Below, piece by piece: positions 1 to 9,941 of a stretch of DNA of 39,501 bases (position 1 is the first letter of the stretch; every line of letters begins with the position of its first letter). Made by a program: the position numbers and the translations under genes. The notes under the pieces were generated by a model. That model was not told the origin of the DNA and searched no databases. It saw nothing but the letters and a program-made list of their open reading frames with translations. The DNA is from an uncultured Cytophaga sp. (GTDB taxonomy: Bacteria > Bacteroidota > Bacteroidia > Cytophagales > Cytophagaceae), in contig NZ_CALMGQ010000013.1 of assembly GCF_937863595.1 (NCBI RefSeq), positions 1 through 39,501 on the forward strand, given 5' to 3'.

Positions 1-788
1 TCTTTTTCAGAAGCTCTATTTTCTATTTGTGCAAGTATTCGCGCAATAGGTGTTCTTAATTCATGGGATGCATGTGCAGTAAATTCTTTTTGTTTTTGAT
101 ATGAGATATCTATTCGTTGAAGCATTTGATTAAATTCATTTGCCAATAAATCAATCTCATTTTTTTTTGTATGTACGTGTATACGCGTTTTTAAATTATT
201 TTCATTTATACCTTTTAGTGTTTTGTAAAAAGTATCTAAGGGTAATAATAATTTTTTTACAATATAGGTTGTGATAAACCAGCATGTAATTGTAAATACA
301 ATGTAGGTTATGATTAAGATATACAATAAATAACGGAGCTTTCGTTTTCCGAAATCATCTGAGGCAGAAATTAATGCGTAATAATCATGTTGATTCGTGT
401 CATAAAAAATTCCGAATATTTCATGGTTTATATCTTTTCTATAAAAGTTTTTATTTTTCTTCAAATAAGTAAGGTCTGCTTTGTCCCATTTGATTTTTTG
501 ATCATCCAAGCTGCTATAAATCAAATTGAAGTCACTGTTGAAAATCAATACCTTTTCATTGTATAGTTTATGAATGCTGTTTTTATCTATAATCTTCAAT
601 AATTGATTATCTACTTCTTCAATCTCAACCAATAATTTTATAGTTGAAAGGGCTTTTTCTCGCAATCGAATTTCGAATTCTTCTTGACGAAAGTCCGCAA
701 ATAAAATATAGATTACCGTTGCAGAGATTGCAAAAATAATAGTAAATAAAAAGGATACAATAAATGATATTTTATTTTTTAAATTCAT
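1..788 (-). CDS. Sensor histidine kinase, N-terminal part (truncated by window edge)
   Basis: Read by hand on the minus strand from an ATG at 788-786 to the window start; 262 codons are visible. A first transmembrane segment lies at about residues 7-30, an extracytoplasmic sensor region follows to about 148, and a second transmembrane segment spans about 150-175. A HAMP-like linker follows, then the phospho-acceptor box HASHELRTPIAR with the histidine near residue 242. The ATP-binding HATPase domain would lie outside the window. The ATG is 6 bp after the stop of the response regulator gene, so the two form a two-component operon. By family the kinase autophosphorylates the H-box histidine and passes phosphate to the regulator. 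The signal sensed cannot be told; the sensor region matches no domain I recognise. Confidence 0.9.
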   Translation of the reverse strand, partial: MNLKNKISFIVSFLFTIIFAISATVIYILFADFRQEEFEIRLREKALSTIKLLVEIEEVDNQLLKIIDKNSIHKLYNEKVLIFNSDFNLIYSSLDDQKIKWDKADLTYLKKNKNFYRKDINHEIFGIFYDTNQHDYYALISASDDFGKRKLRYLLYILIITYIVFTITCWFITTYIVKKLLLPLDTFYKTLKGINENNLKTRIHVHTKKNEIDLLANEFNQMLQRIDISYQKQKEFTAHASHELRTPIARILAQIENRASEK

Positions 789-794
789 ACATCA

Positions 795-1475
795 TTATTC
801 TGATTTCATGTAATAGCCATAACCCACTTTTGTATGTATTAATTTTTGTTCGTGATTTTTGTCTATTTTCTTTCTTAAAAAATTAATGTATACTTCTATG
901 GTGTTTTGATTGGTTTCAATATGAGCGTCCCAAAGCTCGTCCGCTATTTTATTTTTAGAAAGTACCTTTCCTTCAGATTTTGCCAATAAGGATAATAATT
1001 TAAACTCTTTTGGGCTCAAATTGATTTCGTCTTTTTTACGAAAGACTTTCATTTCTGTTAGATCAATTTCTAAGTCACCTATCGTTATAATCTTGCTTTG
1101 TGTTTGTGGGATTTCCTTACGTCTTAGCAGAGATTTTATTCGCACCAATAATTCATCAAAGTGAAAAGGCTTTACTAAATAATCATCTGCACCATTATTA
1201 AATGCAGTTACTTTATCATCAACCTCGCTAAAAGCCGTAAGCATCAATATGGGGACTTTTGTGTTTTCTTCTCTTATTTTTTTACACACCTCTAGACCAT
1301 TTATTCCTGGTACATTAATATCAAGAATTACTAGATCAAAAGAGTTTAATCTAAATTGTTTAACTACTAAGGAACCGTCGTATACACATGTGCAGACATA
1401 TTCGTGTTTTGTTAAAAATACATTAATTTCTTTTGAGAGAATATTATCGTCTTCAAGTAGAAGTAGTTTGTGCAT
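795..1475 (-). CDS. OmpR/PhoB-family DNA-binding response regulator
   Basis: 226 residues from the ATG at 1475 (MHKLLLLEDD). The reading frame stays open about 57 bp further upstream, but the preceding residues do not look like a REC domain. The N-terminal receiver domain (about 1-120) has the acidic pair LEDD, the phospho-acceptor Asp in VILDINVPG, the conserved Thr in MLTAF and the Lys in YLVKPF. The C-terminal winged-helix domain (about 130-226) includes LSPKEFKLLSLLA and ends in the typical KVGYGYYMK hairpin. It is first in an operon with the histidine kinase that follows after 6 bp, and is probably phosphorylated by it. The target genes cannot be inferred from this window. Confidence 0.93.
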   Translation of the reverse strand: MHKLLLLEDDNILSKEINVFLTKHEYVCTCVYDGSLVVKQFRLNSFDLVILDINVPGINGLEVCKKIREENTKVPILMLTAFSEVDDKVTAFNNGADDYLVKPFHFDELLVRIKSLLRRKEIPQTQSKIITIGDLEIDLTEMKVFRKKDEINLSPKEFKLLSLLAKSEGKVLSKNKIADELWDAHIETNQNTIEVYINFLRKKIDKNHEQKLIHTKVGYGYYMKSE

Positions 1476-1978
1476 ACAATAAGTAATGTATGATTTAATA
1501 GTTGAATTTTGAAATGGTTTATTGGATTGCAATCAAGCTTGTAAACAAATATCCCTATTTCTAGGGATTTCCTAAGTTAGCTATTTTTAACATATTTGTT
1601 ATAACCAACTACTTAGTATGTTGATTTTAGTAGAGGTAAAACCTGGTTTTAGAAATCATTAAAAGAAGCATTGTGCAAAGTAGTGAGAACAACAATTGGA
1701 TATATTTTTTAATTACCATGCTCTCTTTGATAGCCATGATTTGTCTTAATTATCTATTTTCGCATGCTTAGGATAAAATTTAATTTCTTTGATCATACTA
1801 TTTTCGTGCTTGATGATTTGATGGTTCTGATTTTTTACTAGTTTTTAATTCAAATTTAGACCCCATTTTAAGTTTGAAATTGACGAAATATTACAACTAG
1901 CTCATTTTTAGGTGTTCAAGTGAGTTTACATTTCCCTTAGAATTGTTTAATTTTGATTTCTATTATAATACGAAAAAC
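1476..1978. other. Divergent intergenic region, response regulator / lysS
   Basis: About 500 bp without a convincing gene. It separates the minus-strand two-component operon from lysS on the plus strand. The only element I can support is the lysS promoter near its right end. On the minus strand a near match to the -7 element (GATATTTG) lies near 1550, but it is too weak to call. Confidence 0.5.
1925..1955 (+). promoter_or_regulatory. Putative Bacteroidota-type promoter of lysS
   Basis: TTTA at 1925-1928, then 19 bp, then TAATTTTG at 1948-1955. This fits the Bacteroidota primary-sigma consensus (TTTG/TTG, about 19 bp, TAnnTTTG). Transcription would begin near 1961-1963, so the leader is short and the ATG at 1979 is the usable start. 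The in-frame upstream codon at 1943 lies inside the promoter. Confidence 0.6.
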
Positions 1979-3706
1979 ATGCAATTGAGTGAACAAGAAC
2001 TGGTACGTCGCCAGGAACGTGAAGAGTTATTGAAAATGGGGATTGACCCATATCCTGCTGAACTTTTTCCTATAAATGTTTCTACAAAAGACATACATCA
2101 AAATTACGAAAAGCGAAAGACGGATTATAAAAACATCTCAATTGCAGGACGCGTGATGAGCCGTCGTATTATGGGAAATGCTTCGTTTGTTGAAATTCAA
2201 GATGCCAGCGGAAGAATACAAGCATACTTTAGAAGAGACGATCTTTGTCCGGATGAAGATAAGACTCAATACAATACCGTTTTCAAAAAACTCGTTGGTA
2301 TTGGTGATATCATCGGTATTTACGGATATGTGTTTACGACACAAACAGGCGAAATTACCATTCATGTTACCTCGTTTAAAATTTTAACAAAAGCACTACG
2401 TCCCTTGCCTATGCCTAAAGAGGCTGTAGATGAGAATGGCGAGAAAAAAATATTTGATGCATTCACCGATCCAGAACAACGCTACCGCATGCGTTACGTG
2501 GATATGATTGTGAATCCGCATGTACGCGAAACGTTTATCAAACGTACGCGTTTGGTAAATACCATGCGTGACTATTTGAATAACAAAGGATATTTAGAAG
2601 TAGAAACTCCTATTTTACAACCCCTTTACGGTGGTGCTGCAGCACGTCCATTTAAGACACATCACAACACCTTAGATATGCCTTTGTATTTGCGTATTGC
2701 AAATGAATTGTATCTGAAAAGATTAATTGTAGGTGGGTTTGATGGCGTATACGAATTCTCAAAAGATTTCCGTAATGAAGGAATGTCTCGTTTTCACAAT
2801 CCAGAATTTACGCAGGTAGAATTGTATGTTGCATACAAGGATTACTATTGGATGATGGACTTGGTTGAGGAAATGGTGGAGAAGGTTGCTGTTGCCTTAC
2901 ACGGTACAACAGAAGTGCAGGTTGGAGCAAATATTATAAGTTTTCAACGTCCTTGGAAACGTTTCACCATGTTCGAAGCGATTCAACATTACACAGGAAT
3001 TGATATAGGTGAAATGGATGAAGTACAATTGCGTGCTACCTGTAAATCATTGAATGTGGATGTAGACGATTCAATGGGTAAAGGGAAATTAATCGACGAG
3101 ATTTTTGGTGCAAAGTGCGAACCCTTATTAATACAACCAACATTCATTACGGACTATCCAGTAGAGATGTCGCCATTAGCGAAGAAGCATAGAGACAAGC
3201 CAGGTTTGGTGGAACGTTTCGAAGCAATTTGTAATGGAAAAGAAATATGTAATTCATTCTCTGAATTGAACGACCCTGTTGATCAACGTCAGCGTTTTGA
3301 AGAACAATTGGAATTAGGTAAAAGAGGCGATAGCGAAAGTATGGTATTGGACGAAGATTTTCTTCGTGCATTGGAATACGGTATGCCACCAACAGCAGGT
3401 CTTGGTATTGGTATAGATCGATTAGCTATGGTAATGACAAACTCTGCATCGATACAAGATGTATTGTTCTTCCCTCAAATGCGACAAGAAGTGGGTACAC
3501 AAGGAGCATCTTCTGGTGGCTTTGAAGGTGTTGATATACGCGAAGAATTGATTCCATTGATTGAGAAATTAGGGATTTCTACAGTAGATCAATTAAAGAA
3601 TGCAAACCCAAATAAATTGTTTAACGATTTGTGTGGCTTGCGTAAAAAAATGAAATTAGAAATACCGAATCCTACCGCCGATGAGGTGAAGGGATGGCTT
3701 GTATAG
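1979..3706 (+). CDS. lysS: Lysine--tRNA ligase (class II)
   Basis: 575 residues. It charges tRNA-Lys with lysine using ATP, in the cytoplasm. The N-terminal OB-fold anticodon-binding domain covers about residues 45-150 ([14 protein letters not shown], then [15 protein letters not shown]). The class II catalytic core follows, with motif 2 in the [16 protein letters not shown] stretch and motif 3 in [15 protein letters not shown]-terminal extension of about 60 residues after the core is, as I recall, usual in Bacteroidota LysS. The ATG at 1979 (MQLSEQEL) is preferred over the in-frame start at 1943 because the family begins this way and the promoter overlaps 1943. No operon partner; a hairpin terminator follows within the intergenic repeat element. 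Confidence 0.97.
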   Translation: MQLSEQELVRRQEREELLKMGIDPYPAELFPINVSTKDIHQNYEKRKTDYKNISIAGRVMSRRIMGNASFVEIQDASGRIQAYFRRDDLCPDEDKTQYNTVFKKLVGIGDIIGIYGYVFTTQTGEITIHVTSFKILTKALRPLPMPKEAVDENGEKKIFDAFTDPEQRYRMRYVDMIVNPHVRETFIKRTRLVNTMRDYLNNKGYLEVETPILQPLYGGAAARPFKTHHNTLDMPLYLRIANELYLKRLIVGGFDGVYEFSKDFRNEGMSRFHNPEFTQVELYVAYKDYYWMMDLVEEMVEKVAVALHGTTEVQVGANIISFQRPWKRFTMFEAIQHYTGIDIGEMDEVQLRATCKSLNVDVDDSMGKGKLIDEIFGAKCEPLLIQPTFITDYPVEMSPLAKKHRDKPGLVERFEAICNGKEICNSFSELNDPVDQRQRFEEQLELGKRGDSESMVLDEDFLRALEYGMPPTAGLGIGIDRLAMVMTNSASIQDVLFFPQMRQEVGTQGASSGGFEGVDIREELIPLIEKLGISTVDQLKNANPNKLFNDLCGLRKKMKLEIPNPTADEVKGWLV

Positions 3707-4010
3707 TTGTCAGTTGCTAGGTACTAGTTGCTAGACAAAAGTACATAGTACATAGTACTGATTATAAAAAAAAAAGTCTTCAGATATATTATCTGAAGAC
3801 TTTTTTTTAACCCTTAGGTTTTGTTTTTTGTTAGTGGTAAATTTTATTTAAAGTATTCTATCGTGACCTGTACTTTTAATCTATCGTACGCGCTACGAAT
3901 GCATAACCGTTAAAGACGTCTTTGTACTCTGTACTCTATACTTTTTTGACTGTCCTCTGATCACTAAGTCCCCTTGTCTAGCAACTAGAAACTAGAACCT
4001 AGCAACTAAA
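3707..4010. repeat. Intergenic inverted-arm element, copy A (about 300 bp)
   Basis: The left arm (3707-3765) is built of short words such as CAGTTGCTAG, GTACTAGTTGCTAG and GTACATAGTAC. The right arm (3918-4010) carries the reverse complements of these words (GTACTCTGTACT, TTGTCTAGCAACTAG, CCTAGCAACT). A strong terminator hairpin sits between them. The right arm is closely similar over about 90 bp to the right arm at 10154-10258, sharing for example CTTTTTTGACTGTCCTCTGA and TCCCCTTGTCTAG. No open reading frame of note. The two copies lie immediately before and after the efflux operon. Function unknown. Confidence 0.75.
3766..3810. terminator. Bidirectional intrinsic terminator after lysS
   Basis: An 11-bp perfect stem GTCTTCAGATA (3776-3786) / TATCTGAAGAC (3790-3800) with a 3-nt loop, flanked by an A-run on the left and a T-run on the right that extend the pairing. 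It can work on either strand. A very similar hairpin occurs at 10006-10049. Confidence 0.88.
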
Positions 4011-4055
4011 TTCCCCTCTGTAACTATTGTCACATACTTTAGCTGTTGAGTAATA

Positions 4056-4063
4056 TACTTTTG
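4056..4063 (+). promoter_or_regulatory. Putative -7 element of the efflux operon promoter
   Basis: TACTTTTG matches TAnnTTTG exactly and lies 20 bp before the ATG of the TolC-like gene. No well-spaced -33 element is clear; the nearest TTG upstream is at 4027-4029, 26 bp away, which is longer than usual. It lies just outside the right arm of intergenic element A. Confidence 0.5.
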
Positions 4064-4082
4064 TAGTATAAACAGTTATACT

Positions 4083-5402
4083 ATGTCAAAATTATATTTC
4101 ATTACAGTCTTTATGTGTGCATGTGTGGGAGGTGTTTTTGCCCAACAGCGAACTCTTGAAGCACTTCAATTGGCCGATGCGCTAGGGGAAGCGATGCTGC
4201 ATAATACCTCCCTCGCTCAAGCTTCCTTGGATCAAAATATTGCTCATGCGCAATTTGGCTCAAGTACTGCGGCTTTTCTTCCGCAGGTGAATCTATCTTA
4301 TACCTCTACACTTACGAATAACCCCTTAATGGTATTTGGGAATAAGATGGTACAAGGAATTGTTACAGCAAATGATTTTGATCCTATATTATTAAATAAC
4401 CCGTCGGATTACCAAAATCACAATGCAATGGTATCGGTTGTTCAACCCATACTGAATCCAGATATTTTGTTTCAACGCCGTGCTGCGAACATACAGCAAG
4501 AAGTATATGACTTTAAAAAGCAATACACGCAATCCTACATCACATTCGAAGTAAAGAAAACCTACTATCAATTGCTATTGAATTACGAAGCATTGGAAGT
4601 TTTGAAACAAGCGTTTAGAACGACGGAAGAAGCGAATAATTCTGTCTCTAATTTTTACCAACAAGGCTTGGTAACTAAGGCAGATGTGTTGAATGCGCAA
4701 GTGTATAAGTCGAGTATAGAAAGTCAATTATTAGCGACACAAAATTCCATTGAAGCACTGTCGGATCAATTGAGTGTATTGATGAACAGAGAAACGATGG
4801 CTACCTATACCGTTCAAGCCGACACCAATTACCGAACAATACCTGATGAAGGTGCTTATGTGTATTCGGCTGCTAGAGCAGATTTTATGGCGTATAACAA
4901 AACGGTGGAGTCTTATGATAAAATGATTCAAGCAAGCCGATTTAGCTTGAGCCCACGCCTAAATGCTTTTGGTAATTATCAATCCAACTCAAATACGTTT
5001 GGATTTGGCAATGGCTCTTACTATGTAGGACTGCAAGTGTCAATGGATGTGTTTAAAGGCTTAACGAATTATCATAAAATAGCAGTACAAAAATTTCAAC
5101 GCAATAAAATAGCCTTGGAATTAAAGACCGAACAAGTACGCGCCCAAACGGAGATTGAATCTGCAAAACGCAGTATGCGCGATATTCATGTGCGCATGCA
5201 ATTGACACAAGCGTCTATCAGTCAAGCTAAAGAAGCCTTGAAACTTACTCAAGATCGCTATACTGAAGGATTGGTTAAAACCACCGATTTGCTTACAAGT
5301 CAGAATTTACTTGCTCAGCAAGAGCTTGCACTTTCAAAAATTTATTTCGAATACAATGTAACCGTTTCATATCTAAGTTTCTTGACCAATCAAAATCAAT
5401 AA
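4083..5402 (+). CDS. TolC-family outer membrane efflux protein
   Basis: 439 residues with a signal peptide (about 1-20, ending GGVFAQQ). Two OEP repeats follow, with long alanine- and glutamine-rich helical hairpins (about 130-235 and 340-430) typical of the periplasmic coiled-coil tunnel. Characteristic stretches include QQGLVTKADVLNAQ and its repeat counterpart TEGLVKTTDLLTSQ. By family it forms a trimeric outer-membrane channel. It is first in an operon with a lipoprotein adaptor (22-bp gap) and an RND pump, so it is the exit duct of that tripartite system. The ATG at 4083 directly precedes the signal peptide and follows a -7 element. Confidence 0.93.
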   Translation: MSKLYFITVFMCACVGGVFAQQRTLEALQLADALGEAMLHNTSLAQASLDQNIAHAQFGSSTAAFLPQVNLSYTSTLTNNPLMVFGNKMVQGIVTANDFDPILLNNPSDYQNHNAMVSVVQPILNPDILFQRRAANIQQEVYDFKKQYTQSYITFEVKKTYYQLLLNYEALEVLKQAFRTTEEANNSVSNFYQQGLVTKADVLNAQVYKSSIESQLLATQNSIEALSDQLSVLMNRETMATYTVQADTNYRTIPDEGAYVYSAARADFMAYNKTVESYDKMIQASRFSLSPRLNAFGNYQSNSNTFGFGNGSYYVGLQVSMDVFKGLTNYHKIAVQKFQRNKIALELKTEQVRAQTEIESAKRSMRDIHVRMQLTQASISQAKEALKLTQDRYTEGLVKTTDLLTSQNLLAQQELALSKIYFEYNVTVSYLSFLTNQNQ

Positions 5403-5424
5403 TTCTCCATTAAAAAATATAAAA

Positions 5425-6492
5425 ATGAAAAAGATATTTTATTTCATTCTTCCGATTTCTTTATTATCTGTTGCCTGTAGCAAACCAGAGAAAGAGCAAC
5501 GTACTACAGTCGCTCCAATCTCTGTAACAATATCTCCTGTTGGTTCTAATGCTCTGCAAACAGTGCAACTATCTGGTACTGTAGAGTCTGAAAACTCTGC
5601 GACCATAAGTACACGTATGATGGGTTATGTAGAAGCTGTCTTGGTAGATGTGGGCGATAATGTTAAAAAAGGACAGTTATTGATTCGTATCAATAGTTCT
5701 GAATTGCAAGCAAAAAAAGCACAGGCCGATGCGATGATTTCAGAAAGCAGTGCAGCCTTGAAAAGTGCTCAGAAAGACTTAGAGCGTTTTACACGTTTGC
5801 ACGATCAAAAAAGTGCTACAGATAAAGAATTGGAGCAAATGCAATTACAATTCGAGTCCATTAAAGCCAAGAATCAGGCTGCATTACAGATGCGAAATGA
5901 AGTGCAAGCAATGGAACAGTTTACATCTATTAAAGCACCGTATGATGGACAAATCACACAGAAAATAATCCATGTAGGAGATCTCGCTAATCCAGGGATG
6001 CCTCTAATGATGATGGAACAAGAAGGGCAATTGATGATCGTAACGATGGTGCCTGAAAAAAATAGATTGCAGACCAAAGAAGGTACAAAAGCGACAGTTG
6101 AAATTGTGTCTTCTAATTTGAAATTCGAAACTACAATAAAACAAATTAGTATTTCTTCCACCCAAACAGGCGGACAATACATTGCAAAAATTTCTATTCC
6201 TGCAGGATTTACAAAGCGTGTATATCCAGGGATGTACGCAACGATAAAACTAAATGAAACCCAAATAGCGCAAAAGGGCTTAAATGTTCCTATCGAAAGT
6301 CTTGTAAAGAAAGATCAATTGACAGGTGTGTATGTATATTCAAATCACAAAGCCTATTTACGTTGGTTAAAATTAGGAGAAGAAAACGCAACGTATGCTG
6401 AAGTGCTTACAGGATTGAAAGCTTCCGATACAATCATTCTTTCGAGCGAGCAGGCATTGTCGAATGGTGCAGTTGTAACATTAAATAAGTAA
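5425..6492 (+). CDS. RND efflux periplasmic adaptor (membrane fusion) lipoprotein
   Basis: 355 residues. The N-terminus is a lipoprotein signal with lipobox LLSVAC, cysteine near residue 18. Then come the barrel-sandwich/lipoyl half (about 45-80, VLVDVGDNVKKGQLL), a helical hairpin (about 90-150), the second lipoyl half (SIKAPYDGQITQKIIHVGD), a beta-barrel domain (about 200-275) and a membrane-proximal domain near the C-terminus. By family it links the inner-membrane RND pump to the TolC-like duct. It sits 22 bp after the TolC-like gene and 5 bp before the pump gene. The substrate is not evident from the sequence. Confidence 0.93.
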   Translation: MKKIFYFILPISLLSVACSKPEKEQRTTVAPISVTISPVGSNALQTVQLSGTVESENSATISTRMMGYVEAVLVDVGDNVKKGQLLIRINSSELQAKKAQADAMISESSAALKSAQKDLERFTRLHDQKSATDKELEQMQLQFESIKAKNQAALQMRNEVQAMEQFTSIKAPYDGQITQKIIHVGDLANPGMPLMMMEQEGQLMIVTMVPEKNRLQTKEGTKATVEIVSSNLKFETTIKQISISSTQTGGQYIAKISIPAGFTKRVYPGMYATIKLNETQIAQKGLNVPIESLVKKDQLTGVYVYSNHKAYLRWLKLGEENATYAEVLTGLKASDTIILSSEQALSNGAVVTLNK

Positions 6493-6497
6493 GAAGT

Positions 6498-9400
6498 ATG
6501 AATATGAACGAAGGATTATCGGGAAACATTGCGAAGATGTTCATCCAATCAAAACTGACTATTTTGTTGATGATTGCCTTTTTATTAATAGGTGGCTATA
6601 GTACCTATTTGATGCCGCGTGAAGAAGAACCACAAATAAAAGTTCCTATGGCAGATATCTTCATTTCTTATCCAGGGGCATTGCCCCAGGAAGTAGAAAC
6701 GAAAGTATCTATGCCCATCGAAAAAATGATTTCAAATATTAAAGGCGTTGAATATGTGTACAGCACATCTATGCAAGGCCAAGCGATGGTTATTGTACAG
6801 TTTTACGTGGGAGAAGATATTGAACGTTCCATCGTAAAATTGTATAATGAAATTCAAAAAAATATGGATAAAATGCCTCAAGGCGTTTCCATGCCTTTGA
6901 TTAAAACACGAGCGATAGAAGATGTACCGGTACTTGGCTTTACGCTTTGGAGTGAAACGTACGATGATATTCAATTAAAAGCTATTGGGGAAGTATTGGT
7001 CAATGAAATTGAAAAGGTTCCAGATGTTACAGAAGTAAAATTGATCGGAGGAAGAAGTTCTGAAATTAAAGTGGTGTTGGATAAATTTAAAATGGACCAA
7101 AAACACATAGACTTCAATACGATATCCAATTACATCCGAGGTAATAATAATCAGAGTGCTGCTGGTACATTTTATACTAATGATACGGCATTTACCGTAC
7201 GTACCAATGCGTATTTTACATCTGTTGCAGACTTATCAGAAGCCGTAGTAGGTGTGTATCAAAATACTCCGATATATCTAAAAGACATTGCAACCATTTC
7301 TGATGCAGGCGAAAAATCTTCGCAGTATGTCTTTTACGGAAGTGGAATTGCAACAACTGATGTAGTTAAAACAAAAAGTGCTCAAGCAGTAACAATTTCC
7401 ATCTCTAAAAAGAATGGTACGGATGCCATGCATTTGGCCGAAGCAGTCCTTGCAAAAGTTGATCATACAAAAGGAACATTAATACCGAGTGAAGTCCATC
7501 TTTCTACTACACGTAATTACGGAGAAACAGCGTCTCATAAAGTTTCTGAATTGTTATTACACTTGTTTGTAGCGGTAATTGTTGTTACACTCTTCGTTAT
7601 GTTGGCGATGGGTTGGAGAGGAGGCTTGGTTGTATTTCTTTCAGTTCCTGTAACGTTTGCCTTAACGTTATTTAGTTATTATATGATGGATTATACCTTA
7701 AACCGTATCACCTTATTTGCATTGGTATTCATTACAGGTATTGTAGTAGACGATAGTATTATTATTGCTGAAAATATGCACCGTCACTTTAAGATGAGAA
7801 AAATGTCTTTCATGGATGCTGCTATTTATTCAATCAACGAAGTAGGTAATCCTACCATCTTAGCAACGTTTACGGTTATTGCTGCGGTATTGCCAATGGC
7901 TTTTGTGTCTGGATTGATGGGGCCATATATGAGTCCAATGCCTATTGGAGCTTCGATTGCGATGATCTTATCCTTGATCGTAGCCTTAACACTTACACCG
8001 TATTTAGGCTATATGTTTTTAAGAGAAAAAGAAAAAGTAGGAGGGGATTCGCACACACAAGAATTAGAAGATTCAAAAATCTATAAAATATATAAAGGCT
8101 TTATAAACCCAATGATGGAAAGTAGAAGCAAACGTTATGTATTCATTTTTGGTACACTCGTTATTTTACTAGCATCTCTTGCGTTGTTTTATACAAAAAG
8201 TGTTGCTGTAAAGATGCTTCCATTTGATAACAAAAATGAATTTCAGGTTGTGATTGATATGCCTGAAGGTACCAGTCTCGAAACTACCTATGGCTTGACA
8301 CAAGAAGTGGCAGATTATATTTCGAGTAATCCTTTGGTAAAAGATTATCAAGGCTATGTTGGAACATCTGCACCGATTAGTTTTAATGGCTTGGTGCGTC
8401 ATTATGACTTAAGACGTGGTGAACATGTTGCAGATATTCAAGTGAATTTAGTGGATAAGGGAGAACGTTCCGAGCAGAGCCATGACATCGCAAAGAGTAT
8501 GCGTGTAGGTATTCAAAAAATTGGTAAAAAGTTTAATGCAAATATTAAAGTTGTTGAAGTTCCACCTGGTCCGCCCGTCTTATCTACCATTGTTGCTGAA
8601 ATTTATGGTCCAAATTATGAAGAACAAATACATGTAGCGAAGCAAGTAGAGCAGTTGTTGATAGATGAAAAGGACGTGGTAGATGTAGATTGGTTTGTCG
8701 AAGCAAATCAACCCGAGTATGTATTTGAAATCGATCATAAAAAATCAATGGAATTCGGCGTTTTACCTGTACAAATAAATGCCATACTCGCTACAGCTTT
8801 AAGCAACGACCATGTAGGTGTTATGCACGATGTATATTCGTTCAATCAAAAGAATATTGTATTGCAATTAGACGACAAACAAAAAACATCGATTGCTGCA
8901 ATTGAAAATATTCCGATCACCAATTCACGTGGAGAGGTATTTCCGTTGGGTACCTTTGTTCATGTGAAAAAAGGAGATGCTGTTACAAACATTTATCGCA
9001 AGAATCAAAAACGCGTGGTATATGTTACCGCAGATATGGCTGGTACTTTAGAAAGTCCGTTCTATGCAATCTCTGAGATTTCAGATAAACTCAATACCGT
9101 TAAAATGCCAAAAGGATATACCTTAACTGAGGAGTATACACATCAACCTTTAAATGAAGACACCTACAGTATTAAGTGGGATGGTGAATGGCAAATCACC
9201 TTTGAAGTATTTAGAGATTTAGGAATTGCATTTGGGGTGGTAATACTTGTGATTTATCTATTGATTGTGGGTTGGTTTCAAAACTTTACAGTGCCTTTGA
9301 TTATGTTAGCTGCGATACCGCTTTCATTGATTGGTATTGTACTTGGGCATTGGATGTTGGGTGCTTATTTTACCGCAACCTCTATGATTGGATTTATAGC

Positions 9401-9686
9401 TTTAGCAGGTGTGATGGTTCGAAATTCAGTTTTGTTAATTGATTTTATTGACATTCGTTTGAAAGAAGGTATACCATTGAAACAGGCCATTATTGAAGCA
9501 GGGGCCGTACGTACAACCCCAATTTTATTGACGGCAGGTGCAGTAGTATTGGGAGCGGTAATTATCTTATTCGATCCAATCTTTCAAGGATTAGCTATTT
9601 CTTTGATGGGGGGGACCATTACCTCAACATTCTTAACCTTGCTTGTTGTACCATTACTTTACTTTAAAATGTTAAAAAAAGCATAG
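6498..9686 (+). CDS. RND-family efflux transporter permease (AcrB-like)
   Basis: 1062 residues, full length for the family. The first transmembrane helix is at about residues 15-35. The porter domain begins with PREEEPQIKVPMADIFISYPG. The central block of helices contains the proton-relay motif GIVVDDSIIIAENM, where paired aspartates are expected. The second half repeats the layout: periplasmic region at about 560-870, then C-terminal helices with GVMVRNSVLLIDFID. Substrate class (drug, detergent, metal or lipid) is uncertain. No obvious metal-binding Met clusters were seen, so I lean away from a CusA-type metal pump. ATG at 6498; an in-frame ATG at 6504 is an alternative. Third gene of the efflux operon. 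Confidence 0.93.
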   Translation: MNMNEGLSGNIAKMFIQSKLTILLMIAFLLIGGYSTYLMPREEEPQIKVPMADIFISYPGALPQEVETKVSMPIEKMISNIKGVEYVYSTSMQGQAMVIVQFYVGEDIERSIVKLYNEIQKNMDKMPQGVSMPLIKTRAIEDVPVLGFTLWSETYDDIQLKAIGEVLVNEIEKVPDVTEVKLIGGRSSEIKVVLDKFKMDQKHIDFNTISNYIRGNNNQSAAGTFYTNDTAFTVRTNAYFTSVADLSEAVVGVYQNTPIYLKDIATISDAGEKSSQYVFYGSGIATTDVVKTKSAQAVTISISKKNGTDAMHLAEAVLAKVDHTKGTLIPSEVHLSTTRNYGETASHKVSELLLHLFVAVIVVTLFVMLAMGWRGGLVVFLSVPVTFALTLFSYYMMDYTLNRITLFALVFITGIVVDDSIIIAENMHRHFKMRKMSFMDAAIYSINEVGNPTILATFTVIAAVLPMAFVSGLMGPYMSPMPIGASIAMILSLIVALTLTPYLGYMFLREKEKVGGDSHTQELEDSKIYKIYKGFINPMMESRSKRYVFIFGTLVILLASLALFYTKSVAVKMLPFDNKNEFQVVIDMPEGTSLETTYGLTQEVADYISSNPLVKDYQGYVGTSAPISFNGLVRHYDLRRGEHVADIQVNLVDKGERSEQSHDIAKSMRVGIQKIGKKFNANIKVVEVPPGPPVLSTIVAEIYGPNYEEQIHVAKQVEQLLIDEKDVVDVDWFVEANQPEYVFEIDHKKSMEFGVLPVQINAILATALSNDHVGVMHDVYSFNQKNIVLQLDDKQKTSIAAIENIPITNSRGEVFPLGTFVHVKKGDAVTNIYRKNQKRVVYVTADMAGTLESPFYAISEISDKLNTVKMPKGYTLTEEYTHQPLNEDTYSIKWDGEWQITFEVFRDLGIAFGVVILVIYLLIVGWFQNFTVPLIMLAAIPLSLIGIVLGHWMLGAYFTATSMIGFIALAGVMVRNSVLLIDFIDIRLKEGIPLKQAIIEAGAVRTTPILLTAGAVVLGAVIILFDPIFQGLAISLMGGTITSTFLTLLVVPLLYFKMLKKA

Positions 9687-9752
9687 GTAAAAACGGTGTT
9701 AGCTCTGTGTAGCGAACACCGAAAGTTAAATCAATACGTAAACAAGAATGAA

Positions 9753-9941
9753 ATGAAAAATAGAATTATAAATGGGTTTGCAGGAGGTATGGTTTTACTG
9801 AGCTTAAGCCTTTTCTATATAACCAACGAAACAAATTGGTTGTGGTTAGGTGCATTTGTTGGTGTGAATTTATTTCAATCGGCATTCACAAAGTGGTGCT
9901 TATTGGGGAATATCTTGGATAGGATGGGAGTGAATAGCTAG
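9753..9941 (+). CDS. Small two-helix membrane protein, DUF2892/YgaP-like
   Basis: 62 residues from the ATG at 9753 (MKNRIINGFAGG). Two hydrophobic helices (about 8-25 and 30-48) end with FTKWCLLGNILDRMG. This matches the DUF2892 inner-membrane family, in which a conserved Cys-Pro or Cys-Leu follows the second helix. The open frame extends up to 9696, but those residues look like untranslated sequence. It lies 66 bp after the RND pump and may be cotranscribed with it. Role unknown; proteins of this family often sit beside transport or rhodanese genes. Confidence 0.7.
   Translation: MKNRIINGFAGGMVLLSLSLFYITNETNWLWLGAFVGVNLFQSAFTKWCLLGNILDRMGVNS

Noticed and set aside
1943..1978. In-frame upstream start for lysS giving a 12-residue extension
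   Set aside because: The extension is not found in LysS N-termini I know, and a promoter element at 1925-1955 overlaps it.
3707..4010. Reading the repeat-rich spacer as a CRISPR array or insertion sequence
   Set aside because: The words are short and unevenly spaced, with no regular repeat-spacer pattern, and no transposase or cas gene is nearby.
4083..9686. Naming the efflux system CusCBA-like (metal) or MexAB-like (drug)
   Set aside because: No metal-binding Met/His signatures or other deciding residues were seen, so the substrate is left open.
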